This document shows, one piece after another, positions 7,671 to 16,256 of a stretch of 64,000 nt of DNA (positions are counted from its first letter, which is position 1; every line of letters begins with the position of its first letter). The stretch lies in assembly GCF_022701195.1 (NCBI RefSeq), contig NZ_CP078089.1, positions 2,232,001-2,296,000 of the forward strand. The letters run 5' to 3'. Source of the stretch: Allobaculum mucilyticum (GTDB lineage Bacteria; Bacillota_I; Bacilli_A; Erysipelotrichales; Erysipelotrichaceae). A program made the position numbers and the translations under genes. The notes beneath the pieces are model-generated. The model saw only the letters and a program-made list of their open reading frames with translations, was not told the DNA's origin and made no database searches.

Positions 7671-9113
7671 TTACGTTCCCTTGTCTTCTTTCTCGAACGG
7701 CTCCAATCTAAAGGCTGGCCGATTCAATACGTACAGGACGCGATTTCTGAATCGCTTCCAGTTCGTGTATCCATTCGCGTTGTTCTTGATCTGTTTCACG
7801 AGTTTGTTTCGATTTTCGATCATAGAAGAAGTCAGCCGGTGATCCTTTCTTCGAGCTTTTCCGTTCTTCTTGTCAACGACGTACTCCGTCTTGACGATCT
7901 CGAAAAATTAACGATCTCCCTGAACCAGTTGACTACAGTCTGTCCGAATGCGTTAAGTTCCTTAACCTGGGACCGGTTAAGATCTGCGAGAATGACCTGC
8001 AGCCGATCGGCGGCATCCGCCTTTGTTCCATTTCTAAAGAACTCGCTCAGGGTATTTCGCATTTCACAGGCTTCCGTAAGATCATCGCTGATACTCAGCA
8101 GAAGCTCACGGAGCTCAACTCGTTTAACCACGTCTTGAAGTGGGCATTGCAGGTGCGTTCACCGTTCGGATCAAATACGTTTACCCAAATATCTTTCTTC
8201 TTTGAATATGGATCTGGATTTTTAAGCCTCTTTTGCATTGGGCTTAACTCCGAGAAGGTGATTCTGGTGTTTCAGAAGGTAATATTCATCGGACCCTTTC
8301 AGGGTGCCTTTCATCGTCCGGATGCGGACCTCAGTCAGTCGCCTGTTGAATTCCTGCATCACATGGAACCTGTCACGGGCATAGATCGCGTCTGGAAAGA
8401 ACTTTTACAGACAACCCTGTAAGTCTCGTACATATCCGCTGCAATAAACCGAACATTTGTCTCTCTTCCAGCGGGAAACTGCTGAAGAAGTCGATAAGAT
8501 CCTGCTTTTTCCGGCTGGGAAGCAGATCAACAGCGGTCTGTGTGTCGTAGTCCAGAAGCATGCATACATAGACTGAGGTTCCCGACTTAAAGGAATAAGT
8601 CTCGTCAAGCTGCAGCACGCGGGGAAGCGTTGTCGCTTTGGGGATCTGGACATGATCGTCGAAGATGTGCTGAACAGTCGCAGGCGAGAGATTATAGCGC
8701 TTGGCGACTGATGTAAATGTTACGGCTGGGTCTCTCATTTCCTCGAGGACGCATACGACAGTAGAGACCGAGATCCTCTGCTTCTTGAAAACGAAGGGAT
8801 TAAATTCATACCAGGTACGATTACATACCGGACATTTATAGCGGCGGGCATGATAGTTAATCTGACAGCGGCAGTTATGAAGAATTGAATGAGTTATTGT
8901 TTTGTCCACGTAGTTACAGACATTCGGATGCTCATGTCCGCATCTTGGACAGGGTGGATAATCCGGTTTTAAAGTGACGTTGATAATGACTAAATCACCC
9001 AGATTGGTAGACGAAAGACTCTCGACGGCGTTCTGATCTAGTCCATAGAGCTCAAGAACGGAATTTTCGAGAGAAGTTATCGGTACATTACGGGTTTCTG
9101 CCTTCTTGCGCAT
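7671..9113 (-). pseudogene. ISL3-family transposase, frameshifted
   Basis: Read from 9113 down: N-terminal zinc-finger part (PPCPRCGHEHP, then YKCPVCNRTWYEF), an HTH region (FTSVAKRYNLSPATVQHIFDDH) and the start of the DDE domain (VLQLDETYSFKSGTSVYVCMLLD). The C-terminal part is in other frames (ELRELLLSISDDLTEA; VVNWFREIV; IKNNANGYTNWKRFRNRV) and ends at the stop at 7671. AAGGAGG precedes the ATG at 9113. At least three frame changes between 8400 and 7840 make it inactive as written. Total span, about 480 codons, fits the family. Confidence 0.88.
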
Positions 9114-9170
9114 AGTCCTTCCTCCTTAGTGATGGCAGATTCTCATAGGAGGGAGAAATGACGCGTCACG

Positions 9171-9717
9171 TTATAGGTTGAAAAATCGAAAATGCAGAAA
9201 TCCAGGAGAAATCATCAGGTAAGGACCGATTTTTACTGCGGAACATGTGAATAGATCGTTGAAAGTGCGCAGTCGTTTAAGAACGGCAGAAAAGCGCTTC
9301 TTCATCTGGTTTAGAAAGCGGTAGGCCGTCGATGCATCAACCAGTCCGTTGGACTGCTTGGAAACTGGCTTTCCACTGTTGTGAAGCTGAATGATTTCAG
9401 CAGCGGTGTCGCTGCAGATCTGGAAGCTGGGAATGACGAAAAGCGGCAGAACACGATGGGTTCTGCCGCAATGTGGGCAATGGACTCGGTGGATAGTGAG
9501 GCTTACTACGGTTTTGTGCCGATTGGATCTTAACACTTCGGTTGCATGTGTCATGGCGGTACAGTCGATGTCCGCAATCAGGGCGAACAGGATGACCAGC
9601 CATAAAATGATCGTAGTCCTGGTTGTATTCAGACTGAAGGTGATATTGGATAGCAGTCGAATCCAAATCTGTATTCTTAAGGAGATCGTTGTTAAGGGCC
9701 TGCCCTATTGTTATCAT
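9171..9717 (-). pseudogene. Zinc-ribbon ORF (DUF6431-like), frameshifted
   Basis: Two overlapping minus frames make one decayed gene. The first (from 9717) gives ITIGQALNNDLLKNTDLDSTAIQYHL and PDCGHRLYRHDTC. The second carries on with SLTIHRVHCPHCGRTHRVLPLFVIP and a helical tail. The paired C-x2-C motifs and the THRVLP segment resemble DUF6431-type proteins found beside transposases in Firmicutes. A frame change near 9530 separates the halves. It sits directly upstream of the ISL3 gene and probably belonged to the same mobile unit. Function unknown. Confidence 0.6.
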
Positions 9718-9736
9718 ATAGATGCCTTTCTGGGCA

Positions 9737-9786
9737 GGACGAAACCTTTTGAGTGGCCAACTTCAAATGGGGTTTCGTCCTTTTTT
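9737..9786 (+). terminator. Terminator-like hairpin with T-run
   Basis: GGACGAAACC pairs with GGTTTCGTCC across a 24-base loop and six T follow. It lies just upstream of the minus-strand zinc-ribbon ORF, so on the plus strand it would block reading into the unit end. Confidence 0.65.
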
Positions 9787-9855
9787 ACACTTTGTTACTC
9801 TAACTGTATTTCGTGGAAAGCTCTTTCAATACCCTAAGTCTCAGAGAGGCGAAAA

Positions 9856-10033
9856 CCTCAAGAAAATGGATAGGGGGAGGTGTCAGCTTCCAGGGGGCAT
9901 GGTCCGAGCTATGTCTAATGCCCCCTTCAGCTGGCACCTCCCCCAGCCTCAGAAACTTTAAAGGTCGCCTTAGCCTCTTGAGGTTCGCACCTCAGAAAAC
10001 TTTATAGGCCTGTGCCCACCTCAAGAAATTTTA
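9856..10033. repeat. CCTCAAGAAATTTTAG-type repeats at the right end of the ISL3 unit
   Basis: Four related copies read CCTCAAGAAAAT (9856), CCTCAGAAACTTTAAA (9947), CCTCAGAAAACTTTATA (9990) and CCTCAAGAAATTTTAGA (10019). They are in inverted orientation to the two at 7512-7600. A short inverted pair CCTCTTGAGG sits at 9974-9983. Confidence 0.55.
9873..9944. repeat. Strong 72-base hairpin
   Basis: The outer arms GGGGGAGGTG and CACCTCCCCC continue as CAGCT with AGCTG after a one-base bulge on each side. Inner arms GGGGGCAT (9893-9900) pair with ATGCCCCC (9918-9925). It is embedded among the CCTCA repeats and overlaps no recognised gene. It could be a mobile-element end structure or a small RNA. 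Confidence 0.75.
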
Positions 10034-10230
10034 GATTGTCTTTTTTGAGGCTGTTGTAGTACCTGTGGGTAGTCAATGTCATTAAGTTAGATAAAAGGTA
10101 GGTCCACTCAAACGTTAAGATTACATGTGATTTTGGCGTCCAGATTTCTGTCGAGCACGACGAAAAGGTGATTATTTACCTGTTTAAAAAAAAATCACCT
10201 GGTGGCTTTCTCGATTCTCAGAACTTTTGG

Positions 10231-11547
10231 TCAGCGCTTCTTTTTGCGCTTATCCGCTCGCCCTGGACGAACGGACTGCGTCTTATGAAGGATCAAATTG
10301 ATCAGCTTGTCTGCGGTATAAACTCCGCTGTCCCATAGAAACGCGTGAACCGCAGTGATCAGAAATGCGTAATCTGCCTTCTGTTCCCACTTCCTCTTCA
10401 TGGCATTTCGGCAGCGTTCAGCGAATTCCTGACTGTTTTCAACCTTGTTTCTGATCCGGGAATACAGGTTGTAGAGCGTCATTTTCGAAGACTTCTCCAA
10501 TGACCAGTTCCTTCTTGCGTCCATGCATCCTTCAGTCCAATCCGCTCTTTTGATATCTCGATACGAGAGCTCAATTTGCCAGCGGAGTCGGTAGATTTCA
10601 CAGAGATCCTCGGTGGTGAATTCATCAAACGGCAGGTTGGTAAAAAGTGTGATGAAAGACTCAATCCCTTCGCAGACCGTTTTATAGCGTACGGCTCTGC
10701 CGTGGAGCGGCAGTTCAGTCACTCCATTCTGGAATTCCGGATGTTTTGAATAGGACGAGATGTATTTGTAGGTTTCCCAGTTTGCCTTGACATGGGAGTT
10801 GTTTTTACACGTCAAAGTCACATCGAATGAAATGTCATATTCTTCAGTATCTGGTGTTGGATAGTGCTTCAGAATACTGGTAGAAGAAGATTCGTCCTTG
10901 ATTCGGATGACGAAATGCTTATCGGTCTGATTCAGACGATAGAAAGTCATAAGCGCTTCATAGCCTCTGTCGCAAATGAAGATCGCCTTTTCTCCTTCGT
11001 ATCGCTGAGCCAGCTCCAGAAAAGCTGAGTCCTCGTTCTTCTGAGAACCTGGCTGCATCACCAGATCGAGATAAACATGGTTGAGCACGTCATACAGCGG
11101 ATTCGCAAGGTAAAAATGGTGCTTGGATCCCTTTTTCGATCCGCCATAGGTAGACATGTCATTCCCATCGGGGCTGACTGATAGTTCAGAACCGTCGACG
11201 CTCAATAGTCGCCATCCATGAAACGTTTTGTCATCCTCCGAAGAGAACAAATCGTTCATGCGATAGAAGACGTGAGAGATAAAGCAAGAACCTGATTTTC
11301 TGTCTGCCCTGGGAAATGGCAGATAAAGAAACGTCGGACAGAGAATCAGGAAGAATGGGAAGAGATCGGTTGATCGAGCGATCTTCCGTCTGGTAGGCCA
11401 CGGCTGCCAGATCGACAGCGGAAGCCTGCGGGAGCGAGAGAAGTCAGAATCCGGGTGGAGCAGATTGTCAGAATTGGATGCTTCTTCTTTGATGAAGCGC
11501 TTGAGAGCAGCCGACTGCAGGTTGCAGAATGTGTTAAGTGAGGGCAT
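10231..11547 (-). CDS. IS4-family transposase (copy B), with two internal out-of-frame stretches
   Basis: The 438-residue frame is open from the ATG at 11547. It matches copy A except in two blocks read in the wrong frame and then restored: residues about 42-90 (PLSIWQPWPTRRKIARSTD and on, where copy A has SAVDLAAVAYQTEDRSINR), and a block after the RDIK of the IS4 signature (RADWTEGCMDARRNW, where A has ERIGLKDVHGRKKEL). Each is explained by small opposite indels. Catalytic D, D and E lie outside the altered blocks. It is probably inactive as written, or the indels are sequencing errors. Confidence 0.8.
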   Translation of the reverse strand: MPSLNTFCNLQSAALKRFIKEEASNSDNLLHPDSDFSRSRRLPLSIWQPWPTRRKIARSTDLFPFFLILCPTFLYLPFPRADRKSGSCFISHVFYRMNDLFSSEDDKTFHGWRLLSVDGSELSVSPDGNDMSTYGGSKKGSKHHFYLANPLYDVLNHVYLDLVMQPGSQKNEDSAFLELAQRYEGEKAIFICDRGYEALMTFYRLNQTDKHFVIRIKDESSSTSILKHYPTPDTEEYDISFDVTLTCKNNSHVKANWETYKYISSYSKHPEFQNGVTELPLHGRAVRYKTVCEGIESFITLFTNLPFDEFTTEDLCEIYRLRWQIELSYRDIKRADWTEGCMDARRNWSLEKSSKMTLYNLYSRIRNKVENSQEFAERCRNAMKRKWEQKADYAFLITAVHAFLWDSGVYTADKLINLILHKTQSVRPGRADKRKKKR

Positions 11548-11679
11548 AAGATTTTCCTTTCCGTCACTTAACGGGCTGCGAAAACGGCCGCACGATTTGA
11601 GGTATAAAACAACCTGATATTCCTGAAAAACCGAATATTACAAACAAATAACCGATATGTTCTGCTAAGAAAAAAGACA

Positions 11680-11720
11680 AAGAAAAGAGACCTCTCCTCC
11701 AATCAAGGAGGAAAGGCCTC
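11680..11720 (-). terminator. Protective terminator upstream of copy B transposase
   Basis: GAGGCCTTTCCTCC and GGAGGAGAGGTCTC form the stem on the minus strand, with a T-rich stretch after it. It has the same position relative to the gene as the 4324 hairpin in copy C. Confidence 0.65.
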
Positions 11721-11799
11721 AATCAACTAAACTTAATGACATTGATGAAAAGCAAATAAAAAAATATAACCGGCTGAAGCCTGAGAAAGGAGATATCCA

Positions 11800-12909
11800 A
11801 TGCCTGCATCTTTTCGAAAATCCGATCACTCCACAGAACAAGCGAGAATCATTCATTCCGGCATGATCGGTACAGCCAAGTGGACCATTGATGAAGACGG
11901 CCTTCTTGTGATTGGTGAAGGAATGCTCAATACAGATGATCTGCCCGCTTCAGCTCATCCTGAAGGGGCGAGCAGCGATCGCTGGCCATGGTATGCGTAT
12001 CATCATGAAATTGACGCGGTCGATGGAAGTGCGCCATTTAAAATCATCGGCGATTTAAGCTATGCCTTTGGCGGCGATGAGCCAAAATCCATCAGCAAGC
12101 GCGGTCTGTACACGTCCATTGAAACGATGGATCTGTCCGGCTGGGATACAAGTGAAGTGACATCCATGCGAGGCCTGTTTTATGACTGCGGCGGAATGAC
12201 GCATGTCAACGTGAGCAGCTTTGATACCGGTAATGTAAAAGATTTCTCGGATCTGTTCAGCGGCTGCTTCAGTCTGCATGAACTCGATGTCACAAATTTC
12301 AGAACAGGTCTGGCAGAAGATATGTCCGGCATGTTTTCAAGCTGCTATCTGATTACAGAACTGGATGTCAGCCGCTTTAATACCGCACAGGTTAAAAACA
12401 TGAATGGCATGTTTTCGTTCTGTCACCGCCTTGAAGAGCTCGATCTTTCCAGATTTGATACCTGGCAGGTTGAAAACATGAGCTTCATGTTCTGCGGATG
12501 CAGGGGACTGCGAAAAATCGATGTTTCCAGCTTTGAAACAGAACGGGTGAAGAGTTTTGATTTCATGTTTTCCGACTGCAGTTCGCTCCGTTCCCTGGAT
12601 TCAGGAAAGTTTCATACAGGGCAGGCGACGACGCTCTTTAAGATGTTTTCCGATGCGTTCATGCTTGAAGATCTGAATGTGGCAGATTTCAATACGCAGA
12701 ACGCCCGCTATACGCAGAAGATGTTTGATGGCTGTCAGTCACTAAACAGAGTGGTCTATGGAGCCGGTCTGCACAAAACGTTTAAAGCCTTCCGGACTAA
12801 GTTTCCAAGAGGTAAGTGGTACCAGAAAGGCAAAGGTCCGTATTCCGTCTCTTCACTGCCAGTTCCTGAACAGGGAGAAAAGGCAGTGCTGACGCGCAAA
12901 GAAAAATAA
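11800..12909 (+). CDS. BspA-type leucine-rich repeat protein (DUF285 repeats)
   Basis: The protein has 369 residues. After about 105 N-terminal residues, including a GTAKWTIDEDGLLVIGEG motif typical of BspA-family starts, come eight or nine repeats of about 24 residues of the form LDVS.F.T..V.NM..MF..C..L. Family members are usually surface or secreted proteins that bind host or cell components. This one has no signal peptide or LPXTG motif that I can see, and in-frame stops lie just upstream, so the start (RBS AAAGGAG) is firm. It either stays inside or leaves by another route. It lies just right of the composite element. Confidence 0.85.
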   Translation: MPASFRKSDHSTEQARIIHSGMIGTAKWTIDEDGLLVIGEGMLNTDDLPASAHPEGASSDRWPWYAYHHEIDAVDGSAPFKIIGDLSYAFGGDEPKSISKRGLYTSIETMDLSGWDTSEVTSMRGLFYDCGGMTHVNVSSFDTGNVKDFSDLFSGCFSLHELDVTNFRTGLAEDMSGMFSSCYLITELDVSRFNTAQVKNMNGMFSFCHRLEELDLSRFDTWQVENMSFMFCGCRGLRKIDVSSFETERVKSFDFMFSDCSSLRSLDSGKFHTGQATTLFKMFSDAFMLEDLNVADFNTQNARYTQKMFDGCQSLNRVVYGAGLHKTFKAFRTKFPRGKWYQKGKGPYSVSSLPVPEQGEKAVLTRKEK

Positions 12910-13191
12910 AAAACGATGAAAGGGCATTCATAACTTTACCCGCAGACTGCCAAAGAACTGAAACGGACAGGAGCGCCAGGGCCCCTGGAAGCGTCCAGCA
13001 GGCGAACAGACAGAAAAACTTTTCGGAAGAGATGAAAAAATCCAGTTCAACAATAATCCAAGGGCAAAAAATCGAAACCCGGGCAGAGCAGGTGAACTGT
13101 TCGAATCTTTAGGGGCGGCAGTGAATTGCCTTTGAATTGTGTGAGAACTAGCGTAAACTAGAGACGTTAATAACAAGGAGGAATTTGAATC
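12910..13191 (+). promoter_or_regulatory. Intergenic region with likely fba promoter
   Basis: No gene is seen in this 280-base gap. A candidate promoter has TTGAAT (13132-13137), a 16-base spacer and TAAACT (13154-13159), about 30 bases before the aldolase start. AAGGAGG precedes that ATG. Confidence 0.55.
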
Positions 13192-14058
13192 ATGTTAGTT
13201 TCTGCAACTGAAATGATCAACAAAGCCCATGAAGGCCATTACGCTATTGGAGCCTTCAATATCAACAATATGGAATGGATCAAAGCCATTCTGCTCGGCT
13301 GCGAAGCCAAAAAATCCCCTGTCATCCTCGGTGTTTCTGAAGGTGCTGCTAAATACATGTGCGGCTACAAAAACGCTGTTGACATGGTTAAAAACATCAT
13401 GGATTTCTACAACATCACTGTACCTGTAGCTATCCACCTCGACCATGGTTCTTACGAAGGTGCTAAAAAAGCCATCGAAGCTGGTTTCACATCCGTAATG
13501 TTCGACGGAAGCCACTATCCAATCGAAGAAAATATTGAAAAATCCAAAGAACTCATCGAGCTTGCTCATTCCAAAGGCATCTCCATCGAGTGCGAAGTCG
13601 GCGGTATCGGCGGCGAAGAAGACGGCGTTATCTCTTCTGGCGAAGTTGCAGATCCTGCTGAATGCAAAGCTGTATCCGACCTTGGCGTAGACTTCCTTGC
13701 TGCTGGTATCGGCAACATCCACGGCAAATATCCGGAAAACTGGGCTGGCCTGAACTTCGACGTTCTTGCTGAAATCCAGAAAGTTACTGAAGGCAAACCG
13801 CTCGTTCTCCACGGCGGAAGCGGAATCCCTCAGGAAATGGTTAAAGAAGCCATCGTTCTTGGCGTTTCCAAAGTAAACATCAACACCGAATGCCAGCTCG
13901 TATTTGCTGATGCTACCCGCAAATATATCGAAGACGGCAAAGACCTCACCAACAAAGGCTGGGATCCAAGAAAACTGCTCAAACCAGGTGCTGAAGCAAT
14001 CCAGAAACTGGTTGAAGACTATGTAACAGACTTCCTTGGCTCTGCAAACAAAGCGTAA
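13192..14058 (+). CDS. fba: Class II fructose-1,6-bisphosphate aldolase
   Basis: The enzyme of 288 residues splits fructose-1,6-bisphosphate into dihydroxyacetone phosphate and glyceraldehyde-3-phosphate in glycolysis. Zinc and substrate motifs are visible: IHLDHGSYEG (H82, D84, H85), ECEVGGIGGEEDG, GNIHGKYP and LHGGSGIP, then the NINTE loop. Length fits the bacterial FbaA type (about 285). It is monocistronic, with a strong RBS (AAGGAGG) and a terminator directly after. Codon choice is strongly biased (many GCT, AAA, GAA), as expected for a highly expressed gene. Confidence 0.97.
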   Translation: MLVSATEMINKAHEGHYAIGAFNINNMEWIKAILLGCEAKKSPVILGVSEGAAKYMCGYKNAVDMVKNIMDFYNITVPVAIHLDHGSYEGAKKAIEAGFTSVMFDGSHYPIEENIEKSKELIELAHSKGISIECEVGGIGGEEDGVISSGEVADPAECKAVSDLGVDFLAAGIGNIHGKYPENWAGLNFDVLAEIQKVTEGKPLVLHGGSGIPQEMVKEAIVLGVSKVNINTECQLVFADATRKYIEDGKDLTNKGWDPRKLLKPGAEAIQKLVEDYVTDFLGSANKA

Positions 14059-14086
14059 GTCTTACATACAGAAAGAAGATAAAAAC

Positions 14087-14119
14087 TGCGGCATGGATGA
14101 AAATCCGTGCCGCTTTTTT
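14087..14119 (+). terminator. Terminator after fba
   Basis: GCGGCA pairs with TGCCGC and additional bases of the arms (CGGCATGGAT/ATCCGTGCCG) extend the stem. Six T follow. Confidence 0.85.
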
Positions 14120-14315
14120 GTGCTCTGAGGATGTTGTCTTATTATTTCGAACAGTTCGGTCGGATTGGCTTTTATCCTGAAACGGTCTAAAAATCAACGG
14201 AATCGGATACAAATTGGAAAACAGAATCGGAATGGATATAATGAATTCATTACGATTCAGATTCAATGCGAAAGTGATGGTGTGCGCATTGCCGGCACCA
14301 TCCCGGGAGGTAACT

Positions 14316-16256
14316 ATGAAACCTGTTGAGATTTCCGATCTGTATTCGTTCAGATTCTTCGGCGGACTCAAAGGCAAGGGCAGAAACATCGTCTTTGTTC
14401 GCGGACAGCTCGATGAAAAGGCCAACGACATCCGCTGCGATCTCATGCTGTGCCGGGATAAAAAGATCCGGCAGCTGACATCAAGAGGCAATGTAAGAGC
14501 CTTTGCCTTTGAAGATCCAAAAACAGTCTGGTTCTTCTTAAGCGGTGCGAGTGAAAAAGAAGATAAGTCAGAGAAAACTGCGGCAAGCCGTCTGTATTCG
14601 CTCTCGCTTAAAGGCGGAGAAGCCATTCAGGAAGATGAATTCCCATTTGCCGGCTGCACGCCGGTGGGCTTTGCGGATGATCATCTGCTCGTCTTTACAG
14701 CAGTAAAAGATCTCAATGAAGAGGCAGGAAGCCGGCCAGGCGATGTTGAAGTGCTCGACGAGACGCCATGGTATGCCAACAACGTCGGCTTTACTTCAAA
14801 GAAACGCCAGATCATCTGTGTCTATGACACACAGAAAAAAGAAACAATCGCCCGCTTTGGCGAAGAGTTCTTCATTTCCGCAATTACGATTCACCAGAAC
14901 CGGGTTTATTTCTCGGCATGCAAAGCCGGTCCGGTTCACCCGCTTCATGAAGATGAAATCTTCGAATTTGATCCGAAGACCGGACTGCTCGTCAGCCTGG
15001 CCAAGACAAATCTGGATATTTACACCCTCAATGGCGTGAAGGATACGCTGCTTTACTTTGGCAGCGACGGAAATCCGATCGGTCTGAATTCCAATGCCAA
15101 TCTCTATGAACTCAGTCTGGACAGCCGCAAGCAGAAATGCGGCATGCGCTGGGATGAATCGATCGGCAATACTGTCGGTACGGACTGTGCAGTGCTTGGC
15201 GGAAACATGACAGCAGTCAGCGAGGACCGTCTGTTCTTTACTGCGACGATCGTCAACCACGTCACGCTTTTCTGCTTTGAAGACGGTGCTCTGCATCAGG
15301 TGCTCGAATGGCCTGGAACAATTCATTCGTTTGGGTTTGCGGATGGAAGACTGTACTTCATCGGCGCTGAACCTTCCGGACTGCAGGAACTGTATGTCAT
15401 GGATGAAGGGGATCCGAAGAAGATTTCCGATTTTCAGACTGGTCTTGAAGATAAGTATGTCGCCAGAGCCAGACCAGTCTTCTTTACCGGATCAGAGGGC
15501 AGTTCACAGCTTGGCTGGGTGCTGTATCCGATGGATTTCCATGAAGATGAAAAGTATCCGGCAATTCTCGATATTCATGGCGGCCCGAAAACGGTTTATG
15601 GTACGGTGTTCTATCATGAGATGCAGGTCTGGGCATCGAAGGGTTATTTTGTCTTCTTCTGCAACCCGTTTGGCAGCGATGGACAGGGCAATGCCTACGC
15701 AGACATGCGCGGACGCTATGGAACAGCTGACTGCGATGATCTGATGCGCTTTACCGATGCGGTTCTTGAGCAGATTCCGCAGATCGATGAAAACCGCCTG
15801 GGCGTAACTGGCGGAAGCTATGGGGGATTCATGACCAACTGGATCGTTACCCATACCAACCGCTTTAAAGCAGCGGCCACACAGCGTTCGATTTCCAACT
15901 GGATTTCCTTCTGGGGAACCAGCGATATCGGCCCGGAGTTTACGCTTGATCAGCAGGGGGCGGATCTTTCCAGTCCGGATGTTCTCTGGGAGCATTCTCC
16001 GATGAAGTACATCGCGAACGCAAAAACGCCGACGCTGCTGATTCATTCCGATGAAGACTACCGCTGCCCGCTTGAGCAGGGCTATCAGATGTTTAACGGA
16101 CTTCTGCACAATGGAGTCGAGGCCCGAATGGTCCTCTTCCATCATGAAAACCACGAACTGTCCCGCTCCGGACGTCCACAGAACCGCGTACGCCGCCTGG
16201 AAGAAATCACAGACTGGATGGACAGCCATTTAAAAGGAAAAGAAAATGAAGCCTAA
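14316..16256 (+). CDS. S9-family serine peptidase (acylaminoacyl/dipeptidyl peptidase type)
   Basis: The protein has 646 residues from the ATG at 14316, chosen for GGGAGG seven bases upstream; the open frame continues back to 14214 without a good site. The N-terminal two thirds look like the beta-propeller domain of this family. The C-terminal alpha/beta-hydrolase domain has the nucleophile motif GGSYGG (S501), an Asp in HSDEDYRCP and a His in HENHELSRSGRP. No signal peptide, so it is cytoplasmic and likely trims imported peptides. It overlaps the next gene by 11 bases, implying cotranscription. Confidence 0.92.
   Translation: MKPVEISDLYSFRFFGGLKGKGRNIVFVRGQLDEKANDIRCDLMLCRDKKIRQLTSRGNVRAFAFEDPKTVWFFLSGASEKEDKSEKTAASRLYSLSLKGGEAIQEDEFPFAGCTPVGFADDHLLVFTAVKDLNEEAGSRPGDVEVLDETPWYANNVGFTSKKRQIICVYDTQKKETIARFGEEFFISAITIHQNRVYFSACKAGPVHPLHEDEIFEFDPKTGLLVSLAKTNLDIYTLNGVKDTLLYFGSDGNPIGLNSNANLYELSLDSRKQKCGMRWDESIGNTVGTDCAVLGGNMTAVSEDRLFFTATIVNHVTLFCFEDGALHQVLEWPGTIHSFGFADGRLYFIGAEPSGLQELYVMDEGDPKKISDFQTGLEDKYVARARPVFFTGSEGSSQLGWVLYPMDFHEDEKYPAILDIHGGPKTVYGTVFYHEMQVWASKGYFVFFCNPFGSDGQGNAYADMRGRYGTADCDDLMRFTDAVLEQIPQIDENRLGVTGGSYGGFMTNWIVTHTNRFKAAATQRSISNWISFWGTSDIGPEFTLDQQGADLSSPDVLWEHSPMKYIANAKTPTLLIHSDEDYRCPLEQGYQMFNGLLHNGVEARMVLFHHENHELSRSGRPQNRVRRLEEITDWMDSHLKGKENEA

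Larger units (their letters stand above)
1570..11744. mobile_element. Composite-transposon-like segment bounded by IS4 copies A and B
   Basis: Two IS4-family copies in the same orientation (A, 1570 to about 3152; B, 10074-11744) enclose about 7 kb of accessory DNA. The outer left end (CAATGTCATTAAGTT at 1570) and the outer right end (AACTTAATGACATTG ending at 11744) are inverted repeats. The same 9-mer ATGAAAAGC lies just outside both (1561-1569 and 11745-11753). Neither copy has its own target duplication: the inner flank of A is lost and the flank left of B differs. This is the signature of one insertion event for the whole segment, or of recombination that opened a single resident IS. The cargo is an exported protease, DUF5648 proteins and a decayed ISL3 unit. 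GC content of the protease region appears lower than that of flanking genes. Confidence 0.7.
10074..11744 (-). mobile_element. IS4-family element, copy B (1671 bp)
   Basis: Both terminal repeats are present (CAATGTCATTAAGTT at 10074; AACTTAATGACATTG ending at 11744). The bases directly left (CTGTGGGTAGT) and right (ATGAAAAGCA) do not match, so it has no target duplication of its own. The right flank instead matches the left flank of copy A. A hairpin at 11680-11720 (GAGACCTCTCCTCC with GGAGGAAAGGCCTC) followed by T on the minus strand lies upstream of the transposase and would block outside transcription. Confidence 0.9.

Noticed and set aside
13195-13812. Long minus-strand frame opposite the aldolase gene
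   Set aside because: It is a shadow frame caused by strong codon bias of fba; no RBS and no family.
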